DNA of 64,000 nucleotides from Phellopilus nigrolimitatus (lineage: Eukaryota; Basidiomycota; Agaricomycetes; Hymenochaetales; Hymenochaetaceae), in the NCBI GenBank assembly GCA_021029095.1, contig JAJOHG010000020.1, positions 124,001 to 188,000 on the forward strand, written 5' to 3'. Numbering within the stretch: the first letter of the stretch is position 1; each line of letters starts with the position of its first letter. The notes beneath the pieces are model-generated. The model searched no databases and was not told the origin of the DNA. It was given only the letters and a program-made list of their open reading frames with translations. A program made the position numbers and the translations under genes. This document shows, piece after piece, positions 11,237 to 20,473 of this stretch.

Positions 11237-12401
11237 TCAATGCTCGACAGTAAATACCAGCCGCATCCCCGCGCCCTCGCCCTCCGTCGCACAGCGCACC
11301 TTGCGCATATCCTCCACAACGAAATGCGCACCACACCCTTCTATCTTGCTGCGCTCGTGGCTCGTACACACAGCGATGACCGTCGCACCGCTCGCGACAC
11401 CCGCGCGGATCCCTGAAGGCGAGTCCTCAAAGACGACGCAGCGTTTTGCGTCGAAACCGAGGCATGATGCAGCGAGGAGGAACGGATCCGGTGCGGGCTT
11501 TCCTGCCTTTAAGCGCTTGTCGTCGGCGGTGATGGTCACGGGCGGCGGGGTGATGCCGACGCGCGTCATCGCGCCGTACGCTGTGGAGAAGATGGTCAGT
11601 TACACTGTAGGAAAAAAGGTAGAGAAGAGACGACAAACCGTAGGTCTTAGCACCGCTGGTGGCGACGGCATAGCGCCCGTCAGGTATGCACTCAATCATG
11701 TCCTTCACGCCAGGGAGGATGCAGATCGAGCGGTCCACGGCTTCGGCCTCCGTCTCCCACGTGGCCTCGATGTCGGCCTCGGCTGCCTTCTTCTGCGCGT
11801 TGTGTGCGGTGAAGTTGGATTCGGGGGACTCGTCGAATACAGAGGTGTCTTCGGGGAGGGCGGAGGCAAGCATATCAGAGAGGCGCGTTGCGAACGAGGG
11901 GCACCGTGCACCGGCAGAGGTATGGGTGGGGGAGGAGGGCGTGGAGAGCGAGCCGCTGCGCGAAGAAGAGGCAGACGCGCTGGATAGTGTCGGTGTCGAT
12001 TCGCCCGAGTCCGAACCGGGGCGTTCAGAGAATCCCGACTTGATTGACTGGGAGCCCGGCATGCTGCGCTCTTTTATCTTATTGAACGAATCCGCGAAGT
12101 CGAGAATGGACTGCTCGAAGGCCTCGACGGCGGCGTCCATCTCGTGTGCTTTAATCTCCGGGCGGTAGAACGCAAGGTTGTCGATCGCGCGCTTTCCGTG
12201 CGTTGCGGCAATGACAGTTTCGGGGTCGAGGCCGAGGTCAACGGCAACAGCACCCCAGGCGGCCTCGACAGCGGCGATGGAGTCTGTGAGCGTGCCGTCC
12301 TGCAAGAAGGAAACATGTCAGTTAAAGGGAGAGAGAGAGGGAAAAGGAGGACGGACCATGTCGAAGAGCACGGCGTCAGCACGGAAGGTTGTTGATTGCA
12401 T
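11237..12401 (-). CDS. HAD-superfamily sugar/glycerol-phosphate phosphatase, copy C
   Basis: Exons 12401-12357, 12299-11639 and 11580-11237 code for 349 aa. The first exon, first intron and start of exon 2 are almost identical to copy A, while the insert (KIKERSMPGSQSIKSGF onward) and the 3' exon have diverged. Motifs I-IV are intact, including FDMDGTLTDS, VATSGAKTY, GKPAPDPF and VVFEDSPSG. The second intron has donor GTTTGT instead of GTTCGT. The cap insert ends in a Lys/Ala-rich patch (AQKKAAEADIEATWETEA) not seen in the others. Likely functional; role as for copy A. Confidence 0.9.
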
Positions 12402-12508
12402 GGTGGTAAGGGTGAATTTGGAGGGAGACGGGGACAGGTAGGGACTTGGTAGTAGATGGCGGTTGAAGGTAGAGTTGTGATGAGGTCTCGAGCAGTCAGC
12501 AGTGTTCC

Positions 12509-12514
12509 TTTATA
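12509..12514 (-). promoter_or_regulatory. TATA box of HAD copy C
   Basis: TATAAAGGAACACTG on the minus strand, 108 bp upstream of the ATG. The surrounding ~200 bp differ from the copy A promoter at only a few positions. Confidence 0.7.
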
Positions 12515-12855
12515 CGCAGCTCGAGGGGGTCTTTCGTCATTGTAGGAAAGCACCAAACAATTGCGATTCTTGAAGTAGGTGTCTCGGGAGGCGGATGCAG
12601 GGATTCAGATGACGAGAGGGAGCGGAAGCAACGGAGGTCTCAGCAGCTGATCCGCCGCACTGCCACTGATCGGCACTGCCAACGCATGCACGTGACTGTG
12701 ATAATGTTCATTTCCCGGGTTTTGACACAATGAATAGGGACGGTGGCCGGAACATTTGAATGTGCGATGAACGTCGAGAGAAGTAACACAAGCAGAAAGG
12801 AAGGAAGAGCAAAGCGGGCACGCAGTAAGCCAGAAATGTGAATAGAAAACACCGT

Positions 12856-13188
12856 TTAGTTTGAGAAGACGGCACCCGCCGTTGCAAAGTGGACTGGTGC
12901 ATGGGAAGTTGAACTGAACTCGGTCATAGTTGTGGAAACTGGAGTAGGCGAGTTCTGCCTGTGCGCTGGGCCTCTGGCGAAGCCGAAGTCGTCATCGAAG
13001 ATCCGGATGTGCGCCAGCGAAAAGGCGCGCCAGGCGACGAAGAGGCGCCTTCGACCACGCAGACGACGGCACGCGGAGCTAAAGCCGCGGAAAGACTTGC
13101 AGAAGCATAGGGCGATGTCCGTGCAGCATCTCGAACCGATTCCGTGTGTAGGCGCGGTCAGAGGTCCGACGCGGGCGGGCGCCGACAC
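12856..13188 (-). other. Possible coding relic upstream of HAD copy C
   Basis: Paralogue of the 9752-10231 frame (see there); keeps the AWRAFSLAHIRIFDDDFG block. 110 codons, no convincing start. Confidence 0.3.
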
Positions 13189-14043
13189 ATAATGCAGCGG
13201 CGGGCTTGCCGCGATCCATTCGTCTCAGCAGCCGGAAGCAGATGATGCATCAATGAGCCCCACGCAGAGCGTCGTCGGCAGCATCGACGGAAACGCATGG
13301 AGACTGTAGCAGTTTCTGCTCTTCGACGCGAATCGTTCTCGCCTTCGAAAACAAGCACAGATGTGCTGTGCAACCAGTTTTCACGGTCATGACAAACACG
13401 TCCAGGTTCTCAGTTTATGTAGCTGAGCGCACAGAAAGACGAGAGCGCTGCTTGCAGTTGAGCATGGACAGTCACGGTGGGACGCTGATGTTGCTCACAA
13501 ACCAAAGTGAAGCAGGATGTGTATCGGTCGCGACGGATAGAATTTAGGGCCGGTCTCTTTCCGACTTCACTTCTTTGATCTACATGTATTGACTTTACAA
13601 AGCGTTGCCTCTCCTCAGGCTGCTTGTTCCCCCGTGTCCGCGTCTGCCAGACCGACTGTACCGTATGAGAAAACTGCATCATGCGATACACATGAAACGC
13701 GTTTAAGGACGACGATAAAAATAAAGACCCATTCAGTTTTCCTGCGCTGGACTTTCATCCCCTAACGACGCGGTCGACGGCCTGGAGGGTCATCGTATAG
13801 GTCCCAACAATATCGTTTTGCGTATTGTACGTATGACTCACTTGCTAAATCAACCCCCGATCTCAAAAAGCAAGTGCAACACATACATCGTCAAATTATA
13901 CTATACATTGCGGGAGTCAATGCCAAGACAAGTCGAAGAAAAGAGAACTATGCTTTATTTTCACCGTTTCGCCACCTCGCCTTCATCCCTCATTTCTTCG
14001 CCGGTTTCTTCTTTTTTCTGAAATCCTCTGGAGCCGCCACGAC

Positions 14044-14969
14044 TTAGTCACCCAGAAGCTCCAAGAAACGCCTGCACGTTGTGACGAGCTTCCCGTACGA
14101 TGTGATGGCCTCCCTGTACGTTATGACGAGATTGCGAATTGATTCGCGCAAACGCGCTACCCCGTCGTCGCCGAGCAACTCGGCGAGCGGCACGCGGCGG
14201 GCCAACCTGATAGCTTTCGTACGCGAGCGGGGTGGCCCAACCTGCGCCGTAGAGTCTGCCCCTTCGCGCGCGTCGGACTCGTTGCCCATGTCGGCCTCGC
14301 TACCATTGTCGGACTCGCTGCCCGCGCCGGTTTCACTACCCATGTCGGTTTCACTACCCACGGTGGCCTCGCTGCCCACGTCGGTCTCACTACCCATGTC
14401 AGCCTCATTCTCCGAATCGGCCTCGCTGCCCGCGTCGGCCTCGTTGCCCACGTCGACCTCGCTGCCCATGTCAGCCTCGTTGCTAGTTGTACGAACACGC
14501 GCCGCCTTGGCACACGCACGCGCCTCGTCCTCAGGCTCGCGTGAGGCGGAGCGCTTGCACGACGCGCTGCTCCCCATCTCCGGCCCCTCGCGCGCAGCCG
14601 CCTGTGTTCCCCAAGCCGAGCCCGGTCACCTACCTGCACCACAGAACTAAATAAAATAAAAGACTCGCCTTCAACGCCGGCTCAGCGGCGCACGGCAGGT
14701 TCGGCGCGTGCGCGCGCGCCACCGCGGCGTCCCAAACACGGCACTTATCGAGCGCCGCGCCCGCAGCCGTCTGTAACGAAGGTCAGCGTGAAGCCGACAC
14801 GAAACAACGCGCATACGCTCACCACCACGCCGTTCGCGAGATCGGGGTCCGTCACTAGCTCGTCGCCGTCCACCTCAGCGAGCACGGCGTCCAGGTCCTC
14901 AAAAGCGCGATCGAAACGCGCTTTCAACGCCATTTTTTTCTCTTCCTGAAGCGCAGGCGGGGCGGACAT
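14044..14969 (-). CDS. Small acidic-repeat protein, copy 1 (unknown function)
   Basis: Proposed exons 14969-14823, 14770-14669 and 14601-14044 code for 268 aa. Exon 1 begins MSAPPALQEEKKMALKARF and carries a helical, acidic segment. The second intron uses a GC donor (AAG|GCGAGT), conserved in copy 2. The middle has a basic stretch (CKRSASREPEDEARACAKAA), then about 11 imperfect SEADMG/SETDVG hexamers, then a predicted-helical C terminus (RRVPLAELLGDDGVARL; ending CRRFLELLGD). I do not recognise the family. A coiled-coil or transposon-linked accessory protein is possible. The duplicate keeps the same exon layout and frames at both ends, which supports real coding. No signal peptide or membrane segment. 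Confidence 0.6.
14281..14480 (-). repeat. 18-bp coding minisatellite (SEADMG units)
   Basis: About 11 tandem 18-nt units (ctcgctgcccatgtcggc-like on the plus strand) coding for Ser-Glu-x-Asp-x-Gly hexamers. Only one to two units remain in copy 2 at about 15870-15905. Confidence 0.85.
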
Positions 14970-15048
14970 GGTGGTAGTAGGTGCAGAAGACGCCCTCTCT
15001 CAGCCCTCAAATGTTGTTTGCTCTATCTCGATTAGAGAACACCTTACA

Positions 15049-15204
15049 ATTAATTGCTACCATATATCATGCATGAATAAGGCAACAGTGAATGCAACAG
15101 TAAGTATACCAGCTTCCTTATTTATATATGGTACCACTCAATCTGGAGGGAAGCTGTCACGCTTACGTGCCAGGCGGAGGAAGGCGCCACAGCGCTGCCG
15201 CTGC
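15049..15204 (+). repeat. ~160-bp direct repeat, copy 1
   Basis: attaattgctaccatata through gcgctgccgctgcc recurs at 17113-17272 with few differences. It contains catgcat(g)aataagg and a ttatttatatatggtaccac core. The two copies flank the second acidic-repeat gene and the zinc-finger fragment. Confidence 0.8.
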
Positions 15205-15233
15205 CTATCGGCTTCACCAAGTTCTCAAAATCA

Positions 15234-16444
15234 GCGTTGCCTCTCCTCTCGCAGCTTGTTCTTCGTGTCCGCGCCTGCTAGGCCGACTGTACCGTATGAG
15301 AAGAACTACACCATGCGGTACACGTGAAACGCGCTTTAGGACGATGGTAGAAACAAAGACCCATTCAGTTGTCCTGCGCTGGACTTTCATTCCCTAACGG
15401 CGCGGTCGACGGCCTGGAGGGTCATCGTAGGTTCCAACAATACTATTTTGCATATTGCACGTATGACTCGTTTGCCAAATTTGCTCTCGATCTCAAAAAG
15501 CAAGCGCTACACATACATCGTCAATTTTACATTGCGCGAGTCAATGCCAAGAAGAGTCCGAGAAAAGAGAACTATGCTTTATTTTTCACCACCTCGCCTT
15601 CATCCCTCACTTCTTCGCCGTTTCCTTCTTTCTTCTGCGATCCTCTAGAGCCTAGTCACACAGAAGCTCCAAGAAATGCCTGTACCCTGTGAGGCACTCG
15701 CGTTGCAATGTGATGATCTCTTCGTGCGCTGTGATGAGGGGGAGAATTAATCCACGCAAAAGCGGTTTTTCGCCGACGCCAAGCAACGCGGCGAGTTGCG
15801 CACGGTCGATAGCTTCCGTACATGAGCGGAACGATGGCCCGATATGCACCGTAGAGCCTGCCCCCTCGCGTGGGTCGGCCTCGCTACCCATGTCGGCCTC
15901 GCTGCTACTTGTGCAGACACGCACCGCCTTGGCACACGCGCGTGCCTCGTCCTCAGGCTCGCGCGAGGCGGAGCGTTTGCGCGGCACGCTGCTCCCCGTC
16001 TCCGGCCCCTTGCGCGCAGCCGCCTGTGTTCCCCAAGCCGAGCCCGGTCACCCAGCTGCGCCACAGAACGAAACAAAAGAAAAGACTCGCCTTCGACGCC
16101 AACTCAGCGACGCACGGCCGGCTCGGCGCGTGCGCGCGCGCCATCGCGGTGTTCCAAACACGGCACTTCGCGAGCGCCGCCTGTACGAAGGTCAGCGTGA
16201 AGCCGCCACGAAACAACGCGCACACGCTCACCACCACGCTGTTCGCGAGAGCGGGGTCCGTCACTAGCTCGTCGCAGCCCACCTCAGCGAGCACGGCGTC
16301 CAGAGCCTCGAAAGCACGGTCGAAACGCGTCTTCAACGCCATTGTTTTCTCTTCCTGCGGCGCAGGCGGGGTGGACATGGTGGTAGTAGGTGCAAAAGAT
16401 GCCCTCACTCAGCCCTCAACCGTTGTTTGCTCTATCCCGATTAG
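15234..16444 (-). repeat. Tandem duplication, unit 2 (small acidic-repeat gene)
   Basis: Second unit of the duplication that starts at 13603; see unit 1. Confidence 0.8.
15652..16378 (-). CDS. Small acidic-repeat protein, copy 2 (unknown function)
   Basis: Exons 16378-16232, 16180-16091 and 16023-15652 code for 202 aa, with the same three-exon structure and GC-AG second intron as copy 1. The N terminus MSTPPAPQEEKTMALKTRF, the RSASREPEDEARACAK block and the C terminus GYRHFLELLCD match copy 1. The acidic hexamer array is reduced to one or two units (SEADMGSEAD), which accounts for nearly all of the length difference. Unknown function. If both copies are expressed, the hexamer array is not essential to the protein. 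Confidence 0.6.
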
Positions 16445-16551
16445 TACGCGCCAGCACAACTCGGCGTACCTGTCTGCGCTGCGTATACACCGCAGCGAGC
16501 AGCGGTCGCCGAGACGGAGTCGCCGTTCCCTAAAGCGGCTCAATAATCAGT

Positions 16552-17071
16552 TCACAGAAGCAAAGAAGCGCGATCGCAGTTTGCTTCCGACTCACAGTGG
16601 AAACACGTCTGGCACACCTTCCTGCGCCTCCAGTCCAGATACTCGCACTTCTGGCAGACCCAGTCCTCGGGCTGGTGATCGATGGGGCCCTTGTTTCCGG
16701 TGTTCATGATGGGCGGCTGCTATACGGCAAGCAGGATTAAAATGGTCCAGTTAGCAAAAACGGGGGGTGGACAAGCATTTGTTGCAGGGACGCACATGCA
16801 CGTTCGCGAGCCCGCCCTGGCCGGGCTCGGGGAGCGCCTCGTTGTCGGGCCAGAACATGATGCACGGCGCGAGTGAGTCAACGGAGACGTTCAGCACCTT
16901 CCCGCCGACGGCGAGCGCGCGGCCGGAGGGTGTGAGGAGCGGGTGCTGGGGTGGCTGCGGCTTGGCCGCTTTCATCCGGGCCTGCGCCGCAATCTGCTGC
17001 TGCTGCTGCTGCTGAGCCTGCGCAAAGCCGAGCGCCGCGGCGGACGGCGAGGACGCGTGGGCGGGGGTCAT
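16552..17071 (-). pseudogene. Truncated RanBP2-type zinc-finger protein gene
   Basis: Exons 17071-16796 and 16719-16552 read 147 aa: a poly-Gln run, HPLLTPSGRALAVGGKVLN, CIMFWPDNEALPEPGQG, then HQPEDWVCQKCEYLDWRRRK with CQTC (a C-x2-C-x10-C-x2-C finger). I recall longer basidiomycete proteins with the same LTPSGRA and WPDNE blocks and a WRRRKVCQTC finger. An in-frame TGA lies 36 nt upstream of the first ATG, right next to the direct repeat at 17113. The reading ends only 15 residues after the last finger Cys. This looks like a captured or rearranged 3' piece of a larger gene, although a short functional protein cannot be excluded. Confidence 0.6.
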
Positions 17072-17112
17072 GCTGTTCGCAAAGCGCGGCGAGGCGAAGC
17101 GCGACGGTCACG

Positions 17113-17272
17113 ATTAATTGCTACCATATATCATGCATAAATAAGGCAGCAGCAAGTGCGACAGCAAGTATATCAGCTTCCTTATTTATATATGGTACCA
17201 CTCAATCAGGAGGGAAGCTGTCACGCTTACGTGCCCGAGGCGGAGGAAGGCGCCGCAGCGCTGCCGCTGCCG
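17113..17272 (+). repeat. ~160-bp direct repeat, copy 2
   Basis: Second copy of the repeat at 15049-15204. It abuts the 5' end of the truncated zinc-finger gene. Confidence 0.8.
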
Positions 17273-18130
17273 CTGCCGCCGACCCATAATCTAGTGTCGT
17301 TGTTGTCTACCATCCAAATCCTACTTACATATAATATCTGTCGCCTTCCTCTTCCACAGTTAAAGTACCAGTAAAGTATCAGTAAACCTCCTTTACAGCA
17401 GTCTCTATTGTTTTCAAAGCATTCTAGAGCTACGTATATGACATATTGTAGACGAGACCGTGTCCGCGACTCTCTGTCGCGCTTGTACCAATATTCGCGC
17501 TGTCCAAGAGCTTGCTTTCTCGAGCTGCAATGCAGTGAAATGAGGCACAGAATACAGAGAGTCGTGCACTGGAGCGAAGCTTCGCAAGTAGCATGTACAT
17601 GTAGATGTTGCAACGGACGACGTCATTTCGATTTCGTCCGCAAAAAGAGAACATTGATTTTATTTTCGACCAGTCTCATTACAATATTTATGCAAATGGC
17701 TGTAATGGTCGCCTCAGCAGCAAATGTAGACAGACTTGCGGTGTACGTGTGCGGGTGCGGCTTGACTTAATCAAGCCTCAGGGCTACAGGCTACAGATCG
17801 CGCTCCCCTCCCCAAGCAAAGGGCAAACCGGCCGACTCAAAAAAAAAAAAAAAAAAAAAAAAGCGCACAACGCAGCCCCGCCGCCCCCTCCAAGACAAAC
17901 CCACCGAAGAACCCAACCAGTGTGCGTCAGAAGTTAGGCTACAACACCGTGATTATTTTCCCGCCGTAAGCGATCGCAACGTAATACATATAATCGGGTA
18001 CAATTAGAATTTTTAGATTGTGGTCCGGTCCCTTCCACGCGACAGTCCGCGCCCGCGGCCAACTCCTCGCCTGATACTGCTGCCTAGTAACCCACGCCCG
18101 CCGTTAGATCCGTGCTGAGACTGGGGGCCG
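17273..18130. other. Intergenic with poly(A) tract
   Basis: No gene supported. A run of 24 A on the plus strand lies at 17839-17862, just downstream of a C/A-rich stretch. It could be the tail of a retroposed sequence or simple slippage, and I see no target-site duplication. Confidence 0.5.
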
Positions 18131-20473
18131 TCACCGCCGCGCCGCCGCGCTCGCGGCCCTGATCTCCTCCGCGTCGATCACATCCGGGTCGCGGCCCCTC
18201 ACCTCGGGGAGGAGCAGCGTGCACGCCGCGCCCACGATGCAGCACCCAAAGAATACTTTACGACGAAAGCCCGCATAAGCACAAGAGGAAGAAAGGAGGG
18301 AGGAGGAAGGAGAACGAGGTACTCACTCCACAGCACGGCCGGCGTGCCGATCCGCTCAGAGAGCGTGTTGAACAGCAGCGCGGTGATGATCGCGCCCGAC
18401 TTGCCCGCCGCGGCGCTCATCCCGTGCGCGAACGCGCGGAAGCGCGTCGGGAAGACCTCCGCGGGGTAGCACTGCGTGCGGATCCACAGATACGATCGTG
18501 TGTGCAGATTAGACCAGATTAGCAGAGAGTTGCGAGAGAAGGAGAAGAGCGATGTACGCACGTAGGTCGTCGTGTTCGCGCCAAAGTTGAAGAAGAACTG
18601 CAGCAGCGCGAAGCACACGATGAACGGCACGGTGCCCATCGTCGTGAACTTGCCCGCGAGGATGGCCACTACAACAAGAACACAAGACACCGCATCCCAA
18701 GCCAGTCAGGTTAAAGCCAGCTGCAAAGAGCGCGACGAGGAAAACGCACAGAAGAGCGCACACATCAAGAAGCCCTGTATCTGTATCCACTTGCGGCCGA
18801 GCCACTCGATCGTGAAGACCGTCGCGTAGTAGCCCGGCACGAAGCCGAGCGCGGTGATGATGAGGTTGCCCGTCGCGATCTTGAACAGCCGCTCCCACGG
18901 CGTGCCCGTCTTCCCGTCAAACCCGATCTGCTGCAGCACGACGTTCTGGTTCAGGTTGATGCCGTAGAACCTAACCAAGAAAAGTTTTAGCTTTTTCGTA
19001 GGCAAGTGATGAGAAGTCGACGCCGGACGCACGCGATGTCCAGGAAGAACCAGCACGAGCACGTCCCGATGAGGATCCGCGCATGGCGCCACTCCGCAAA
19101 GTACGTCAGAAACTCTGCACACGCACACACGCGCGTCAGCAAAAATCAACAAACAAAACGAACAGCAAACGCACCCCGGAAATGCGCCTTCTTCCGCCTC
19201 GTCAGCTCCTTCGCGCCGACGCCCTGCTCCGCCTCAATGACCGCCTCGGGCGTCTCGCCGCCAACAACCCTCTCCCCCGCCCTTTTCTCGTGGACCACGC
19301 CCGCCTGCGGCGCCTCCGAGCTGCCCTCGCTGCTCCCGTCCGACGTCCCCTCCTTCTCGTCGCGCGCGCCCACGCCGACGCCCTTCTCTGCGCGCTCGCG
19401 CGCGGCGTCCTCGCGCAGCTGCGCCTTCTTCGCGCGCGCGAGCTCGTCGTCGCCCGCGTCGAGCCGGCGCACGGCCTCGAAGCGGCGCGCCTCGGGCAGC
19501 GTGAGGCGCTGGTAGAGCGTCGCGAAGGCGGGCACGAGCGAGAGGCCGATGATGATGCGCCAGACTGCGCGTGTGCGTGTGATCAGATCGATACTCCGAG
19601 AGAGAAAGAGACGCAACGCACCCCCGTCGACCCTGCTCGTCTTGCCCTCCTGCATGACGTGCTTGTAGCACGCGAGCACGACCATGGTGACGATGCTCCC
19701 GACGAAGCTGCCCCAGCCCTGGTTCGCGAAGATGTAGGCGAGCATGGTGCCGCGCTTGCGCAGGACCGCGCGGTCCGTCGACACGGACGCGCTCATCGGG
19801 TAGTCGCCGCCGACGCCGACGCCGAGCAGGATGCGGAAGACGCCGAGGTACACGAGCGAGCCCTTCGGCGAGAGGCGCCCCGTCGGCGTCGTGATGCACA
19901 GGATCGTCGCGACGATGATGAGCAGCAGCTCTTTCCCGTAGACCCGCTTGCGGCCGAGCGAGTCGGCGAGGTAGCCTGCAGGAAGAGATGTTAGCTCCCG
20001 GAATGTTGAGGCCGGGCCTGTGAAACATACCGAAGAGAAACTGCCCGATAACGCTCCCGATGTTCGCGCCCGCCTTCACAAAGCCTTCGAGATTCGCAGG
20101 CAGTGCCTTTCCATCGTAGAGTCTGTACTGCAGCATTGTCGCGACAGGCTGAGACAAATACAAGAGAATACGGGGGGTCAGCCAAACCGGAAGCGAATGT
20201 ATTCGCATACAGAACTCTTACGTTGATGATGAACAAGTCGTAGGCTGTAGCGATGTGCGTCAACGAACGTCCTTGCAGCCACACTAGCTTGAGACACTTA
20301 CCGTCGAGAAAGAACCCGACACCCGCAATGCCGAGTAGCTTGAGCTCCGTCGCGGTGAGCATCCACGGCGGGCGCCCCTCTCCACTGCGCTCGTACTCTT
20401 CGAGGCCCGAGCGGACATGCGTGTGCTCTACTTCCTCACCGCGCTCAGGCTGCGCAGACAAACGGTCGAACAT
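18131..20473 (-). CDS. Inorganic phosphate:H+ symporter, PHO84 family (MFS)
   Basis: Ten exons (20473-20302, 20244-20222, 20148-20031, 19975-19622, 19564-19175, 19114-19033, 18970-18750, 18668-18562, 18471-18327, 18255-18131) code for 578 aa, close to yeast Pho84 (587). Family landmarks: [12 protein letters not shown] (TM1), [19 protein letters not shown] (the MFS G-x3-D-x2-GRK loop), [13 protein letters not shown] (TM4 phosphate site, Asp in GGDYP), [14 protein letters not shown] (TM7) and the late [16 protein letters not shown]. The central loop between TM6 and TM7 is about 100 residues, acidic and Ala/Glu-rich, longer than in yeast. It should sit in the plasma membrane and import phosphate with protons. 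The nearest ATG in frame was chosen; the upstream frame has no other plausible start. Confidence 0.93.

Larger units (their letters stand above)
10770..13450 (-). repeat. Tandem unit C of the HAD phosphatase cluster
   Basis: Third copy, complete with 3' flank, gene, promoter and upstream segment. Its 5' half (about 12119-12640) is nearly identical to unit A, whereas its flanks pair with unit B. Confidence 0.65.
13603..15035 (-). repeat. Tandem duplication, unit 1 (small acidic-repeat gene)
   Basis: Aligns with 15234-16444 through the 3' flank (gcgttgcctctcctc, gcggtcgacggcctggagggtcat), the gene and its upstream ggtggtagtaggtgca stretch. The units differ mainly by the length of the internal 18-bp repeat. 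Confidence 0.8.

Noticed and set aside
14081..14650. 189-codon plus-strand Ser/Leu/Pro repeat frame
   Set aside because: Mirror of the 18-bp repeat of the minus-strand gene; no independent start context or domain.
15870..16709. 279-codon plus-strand frame
   Set aside because: Antisense to both exons of the acidic-repeat gene and into the zinc-finger fragment; spans unrelated genes.
17839..17862. 24-A run considered as proof of a retrotransposon insertion
   Set aside because: No reverse transcriptase, no target-site duplication and no coding remnant upstream; recorded only as a homopolymer.
19083..19994. 303-codon plus-strand frame rich in Arg/Ala/Leu
   Set aside because: Antisense to the phosphate transporter exons; a composition effect of GC-rich codons.
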